Source: CAWDDG01 sp963801065
Lineage (GTDB): Bacteria > Actinomycetota > Actinomycetes > Jiangellales > Jiangellaceae
Direction: 5' to 3'
Assembly (NCBI GenBank): GCA_963801065.1
Contig: CAWDDG010000005.1
Span: forward strand, 1 to 64,000
Length of the DNA stretch: 64,000 nt
Positions 61,183-64,000 of the stretch are shown here, piece after piece. A program made the translations under genes and the position numbers. Position 1 is the first letter of the stretch. Each line of letters opens with the position of its first letter. The notes under the pieces are model-generated. The model worked only from the letters and a program-made list of their open reading frames with translations. It ran no database searches and was not told where the DNA came from.

Positions 61183-61622
61183 AGCTCTGCCAACTTCTCC
61201 AGCACAGGTGCGGCGCGACGTAACGCCTCGTGCTCGGCGGGCGTGAGCTCCCGCAGCCGGCGGGCCAGCCAGGCGTCGCGCCGGCGACGGTCGGCCGCGA
61301 TCAGGGCTGCGCCCTCGCCGGTGATGCGGACGACGACGAGACGCCGGTCGACGGCGTGCGGCTCGCGCACTGCGAGCCCGCGCTCCTCGAGGGCGGACAC
61401 GATCCTGGTCATCGACGGTGGCTGGACGCGCTCATGGGCGGCCAGCTCGCCGAGCGTGATCGGCCCGTGACGGTTGAGCGTGCCCAGGGTCGCGAGCTGG
61501 TTGAGCGTCAGCGAGTCGTCTTCCCGCTCGGCACGCAACCGCCTCGCCAGCCGCATCACAGACAGGCGCAGCGTGCTGGACAGGCCTGCGTGCGTGCGGG
61601 CAACGGTCATGACGGCAGGCAT
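61179..61622 (-). CDS. MarR family regulator of the MFS exporter
   Basis: About 147 residues. The MarR winged helix spans roughly residues 35-105 (LTLNQLATLGTLNRHGPITL, then RVQPPSMTRIVSALEERGLA and a DRRLVVVRIT wing). ATG 61622 is chosen: a -10 box TATGCT lies exactly 7 bases upstream, so the message may be leaderless. ATG 61634 in the same frame is the alternative with an AAAGG site. Its stop overlaps the exporter start. Confidence 0.9.
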   Translation of the reverse strand: MPAVMTVARTHAGLSSTLRLSVMRLARRLRAEREDDSLTLNQLATLGTLNRHGPITLGELAAHERVQPPSMTRIVSALEERGLAVREPHAVDRRLVVVRITGEGAALIAADRRRRDAWLARRLRELTPAEHEALRRAAPVLEKLAEL

Positions 61623-61626
61623 GACT

Positions 61627-61654
61627 GTTAGCATACCTCATTACCTTTGCTAAC
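61627..61654 (-). promoter_or_regulatory. Inverted repeat over the marR promoter
   Basis: GTTAGCA and its exact reverse complement TGCTAAC stand 14 bases apart and enclose most of the promoter. The inner end of one arm contains the -10 box TATGCT. MarR proteins bind such palindromes and block RNA polymerase, so autorepression is likely. Confidence 0.6.
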
Positions 61655-61693
61655 GACTAGCTCTACCGGCCCGCTAGGTCATGACACTCCCAC

Positions 61694-62311
61694 TCAGCCG
61701 CGACGGGTGCGGCGGCCGCGGTAGGACGCCCCGCCGTCCGTGGACTGCTTGCCCCCTCGGCCCGTGTTCCGGCGTGCGCGCCGCCCACCACTGGGCCGAT
61801 CGCCGGCCTTCCCGAGATCGTCCCCGGTGTCCTCGGGCTCGCCGGTCTCGGCACCGCTCGACTCGTCGGTCTGGTCCAGGTCCAGCGGCGGGAAAGCCGC
61901 CGTCCGGTCCGGCTCGACCGGCTCCGACCTGTCGACGTTCCGGGCGGCGCGCCGGGCCCGGCGGCCGGTGGCCGGTTCGACATGGTCTGTCTGGACGTCG
62001 TCGAACTCCTCGGCACCGTCGATCGGCTCGGCCCCGTCGGGGAGGTCGGCCTCCTCGTCGAGCAGCGCGCGGGCGATGGCGTCGCGGCGCTTGCGCGTGT
62101 ACTCGAGGCCCAGCAGGCCGAGCCCGACGCCGGCCAGGCAGGTCCAGAGCCACCAGCCGTGGCCCTGTTCGTCCAGGCTGTCCTTCCGCAGTGCGAGAAC
62201 GACGAACGCAGCCGCCCACAGGACGGTGCCGATGGCCACGGTGCGGACGCCGTCGACGTCGAGGGGGTGCACCTCCGGGGTGCCCTGAGTCCGCCGACGC
62301 CGCTTCGCCAT
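61694..62311 (-). CDS. DUF2530 membrane protein with long acidic/basic tail
   Basis: A 205-residue protein. The DUF2530 domain is at residues 15-75 (PLDVDGVRTVAIGTVLWAAA; GHGWWLWTCLAGVGLGLLGL), with two TM segments, followed by an unusually long tail of about 125 disordered residues, acidic in the middle and Arg-rich at the end. Typical family members are short, so the tail is an addition. Function unknown. Confidence 0.88.
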   Translation of the reverse strand: MAKRRRRTQGTPEVHPLDVDGVRTVAIGTVLWAAAFVVLALRKDSLDEQGHGWWLWTCLAGVGLGLLGLEYTRKRRDAIARALLDEEADLPDGAEPIDGAEEFDDVQTDHVEPATGRRARRAARNVDRSEPVEPDRTAAFPPLDLDQTDESSGAETGEPEDTGDDLGKAGDRPSGGRRARRNTGRGGKQSTDGGASYRGRRTRRG

Positions 62312-62380
62312 AGGTCAAGAGGCTATCCACACGTGTGTCCACGGTCGGCCGACTCCCGGTTTCTGGCATCTCACCGCTGA

Positions 62381-62857
62381 TCAACTGAGCAGACGCCGGA
62401 CCTCGTCGGCGACCGACCGGAGCTCGTCCTGGTCGAGGGCGGGGTAATCCCTGCTGACCAGCGCGACCGCGCCGGTGGGCAGGGGCTCCTCGACGATCTC
62501 GCCCTTCAGCATCGCGGAGTTGAGCGCGTCGCCCTCGGTGTGGGGCGCGAGGTGCACGTGCAGGTGCGGGATGTGTCCACCGAAGACGTACACGAATACG
62601 GCCTCGGCACCGGTGGCGTGCTTGAGCGCCTGCGCGCTTCGCGCGATGGCGAGGCCGAACGTCACAGCCTCACTGCCGTCGAGATCGGCGATGGAGGGGA
62701 TGTGCCGTTTGGGCTCGAGATAGGAGAACCCGGGCGTCGGGTCCCCGGGCCCGATGCTCGTGGTGAGCCGCCAGTGGGCGTCCTCCCAGACCTGCTCACG
62801 ACCCATGTCCGGGTCCACCTCACGGCCACGACACAGTGGGCAGGTCTGATCACGCAT
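62381..62857 (-). CDS. HIT family hydrolase
   Basis: A 158-residue protein. A CPLC pair near the N terminus could bind zinc. The histidine triad reads HLHVHLAPH, with His98, His100 and His102; the loop GPGDPTPGFSYLEPKRHIPS precedes it. HIT proteins hydrolyse nucleotide phosphoramidates, dinucleoside polyphosphates or adenylylated substrates. ATG 62857 begins the domain; the longer frame to 63088 is antisense to the next gene region. Confidence 0.9.
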   Translation of the reverse strand: MRDQTCPLCRGREVDPDMGREQVWEDAHWRLTTSIGPGDPTPGFSYLEPKRHIPSIADLDGSEAVTFGLAIARSAQALKHATGAEAVFVYVFGGHIPHLHVHLAPHTEGDALNSAMLKGEIVEEPLPTGAVALVSRDYPALDQDELRSVADEVRRLLS

Positions 62858-62913
62858 AACGCGAGCATTCCCTGAACACGCTCCCCACCACACGTGCCAC
62901 GGTGTGGCGTCGG

Positions 62914-64000
62914 TCACCGGCTCGCCGGTTCGTACGCCTGCTCCGCGAGCAGCGCCGGCGCAGCCTCCGGATCGCGCAACGTCTCGGCGACCAGGAGGCG
63001 CAGCTCCCAGCGACCCACGGACCATGCGAGGCCTCGCGCCAGGCCGTCGGCCGTCGCGGCGTGCACGGTCTTCGCTCCGTCGACCCACCAGTCGACCGAA
63101 CGACCCGCCACGATCAGGTCGTCATGCTCGACGTACGTTGCCGGCGCATCGACGAGCACGGCTCGGACGACCTCCGGCACGGGGGTGGCGACGCCCCGCG
63201 AGCTCGGCGTGACGCCGTAGACGTCACCGGCGAGATCCAGGTCGAGGACCTCGGCCAGGGCCGTGTCGCCGGGCACGACGGCAGGCAGACCGAGCTGCAG
63301 CCAGTGCGGACCGTCCGCGACAACCGCACCTTCAGCCGGGACGACCCGCGAGCCGGCACCATCGGGCACCCGGACAAGCGCCGGGGCGGGCACCGCTGCA
63401 TCGTCCACGGACGTGAGCGCCGAGTACACGACGCCGAGGTCGCGTGCGGCGAGTTCGAGCGCCGGGTCGGCGAGCCGGTCGAGCAGGAGGCTGGGCTCGA
63501 CATCTGCCAGCGTTCGAGGCAGCCCCAATGCCGTGGCCGCCGCGGGGTCGAGATCGAGTTCCGCGGAAGACAACAGCGCCCTGACCAGCGGCTCCGCATC
63601 TGCTGCGCACAACTCCGCGAGACTCCGGCCGCCGATCCGGGCATGCGCACGCAACCACCAGACCGAGTAGGGGGTGACCGTGCGCCGCGTACCGTCGGCC
63701 AGCAACGCGTAGGCGGGCTCGACCAGCGCCCGACGGGTCGCGGGGTCGGCTGCGAGCATGGCCAGCGCCGCGGGCCACGCGTCGGCGCGCACCAGATCGA
63801 GATCGCGGACGGCCGTGAGCTCCGCGAGCAGCGCTGGCAGCTCCTGCCTGGGCAGGCCGGCGACGACGGCGTCGACCCAGCGACTCTCGTCGTCGAGGTC
63901 GTGCCAAGACTCGTCGTCGAGGGGCACATCGGCATCCCGGACCACCCCGAAGCCCTCACGCACGCCGACGGCGTGGAGCACCTGTACCCCCCACCGGCCG
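62914..64000 (-). CDS. C-terminal part of a large sacsin-like ATP-binding protein, cut by the window edge
   Basis: The minus-strand frame is open to the right edge (GRWGVQ continues upstream of the nominal GTG at 63981). At least 362 residues are visible: GFGVVRDADVPLDDESWHDL, WWLRAHARIGGRSLAELCAA, then alternating acidic helices and a DDLIVAGRSVDWWVDGAKTV segment. This matches the C terminus of actinobacterial proteins of about 1000 residues with an N-terminal Hsp90/sacsin-like ATPase. The ATPase domain lies outside the window. Confidence 0.75.
   Translation of the reverse strand, partial: GRWGVQVLHAVGVREGFGVVRDADVPLDDESWHDLDDESRWVDAVVAGLPRQELPALLAELTAVRDLDLVRADAWPAALAMLAADPATRRALVEPAYALLADGTRRTVTPYSVWWLRAHARIGGRSLAELCAADAEPLVRALLSSAELDLDPAAATALGLPRTLADVEPSLLLDRLADPALELAARDLGVVYSALTSVDDAAVPAPALVRVPDGAGSRVVPAEGAVVADGPHWLQLGLPAVVPGDTALAEVLDLDLAGDVYGVTPSSRGVATPVPEVVRAVLVDAPATYVEHDDLIVAGRSVDWWVDGAKTVHAATADGLARGLAWSVGRWELRLLVAETLRDPEAAPALLAEQAYEPASR

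Noticed and set aside
1..64000. CRISPR arrays, rRNA genes, riboswitches and insertion sequences with transposase
   Set aside because: Looked for; no regular short repeats, rRNA-like sequence, conserved riboswitch cores or DDE/DEDD transposase motifs were recognised.

Overview
The window is high-GC DNA with many GTG starts, stop/start overlaps (ATGA or GTGA) and families typical of Actinomycetota: DUF2530, DUF222-HNH, ECF41 and ECF42 sigma factors, two MMPL transporters, a large LuxR/ATPase regulator and a possible CpaE-like hypothetical. It reads as chromosome of a soil-type actinobacterium. No rRNA, complete tRNA or CRISPR array is seen. A genus cannot be named from the sequence alone.

Layout. 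1-0.5 kb: a decayed 3' half of tRNA-Arg(CCT), the kind of scar an integrated element leaves. 0.5-7 kb: phosphatase, small membrane protein, PadR/FAD-monooxygenase operon, ArsR/SRPBCC operon and a divergent DGPF-ECF42 sigma operon. 7-12.5 kb: a Prim-PolC/LigD-type polymerase, a secreted GH18 chitinase, DHFR-like, YCII and VOC proteins, and an ATP-dependent DNA ligase. 12.5-20.3 kb: housekeeping enzymes and a divergent MMPL transporter/TetR pair.

20.3-28.2 kb is a mosaic of broken DNA. An intact endonuclease VIII-like gene runs straight into a frameshifted HK97-type major capsid gene. A lower-GC sulfatase and a hypothetical gene follow. Then a 98% identical 305-bp copy of the glycosylase 3' end appears, followed by a truncated ABC ATPase joined tail to tail with a truncated DUF1269-like gene, an MFS exporter, and a RepSA-like replication initiator fragment fused to the tail of a histidine kinase. 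The kinase's response regulator is still intact.

28-44 kb is mostly ordinary: small enzymes, rhodanese/DtxR operon, ParA-like pair, ECF41 sigma factor divergent from an FAD oxidoreductase, a second MMPL transporter, nagA, pdxH, citrate synthase 2 and serC.

44-55.5 kb is the most unusual part. One divergent promoter cassette occurs three times (about 45.3, 49.8 and 53.4 kb). Each copy has a small gene on the minus strand and a large LuxR-family ATPase regulator, or its remnant, on the plus strand. Copy B is intact (about 960 aa). Copy A has collected many frameshifts. Copy C keeps only the first codons of the regulator and drives a secreted, membrane-anchored repeat protein instead. A DUF222-HNH gene with compensating frameshifts follows.

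55.9-64 kb: methyltransferase, aldo/keto reductase, thpR with a tiny membrane ORF, LacI, a MarR-MFS operon, DUF2530, a HIT protein, and the 3' part of a large sacsin-like ATP-binding protein that leaves the window on the right.
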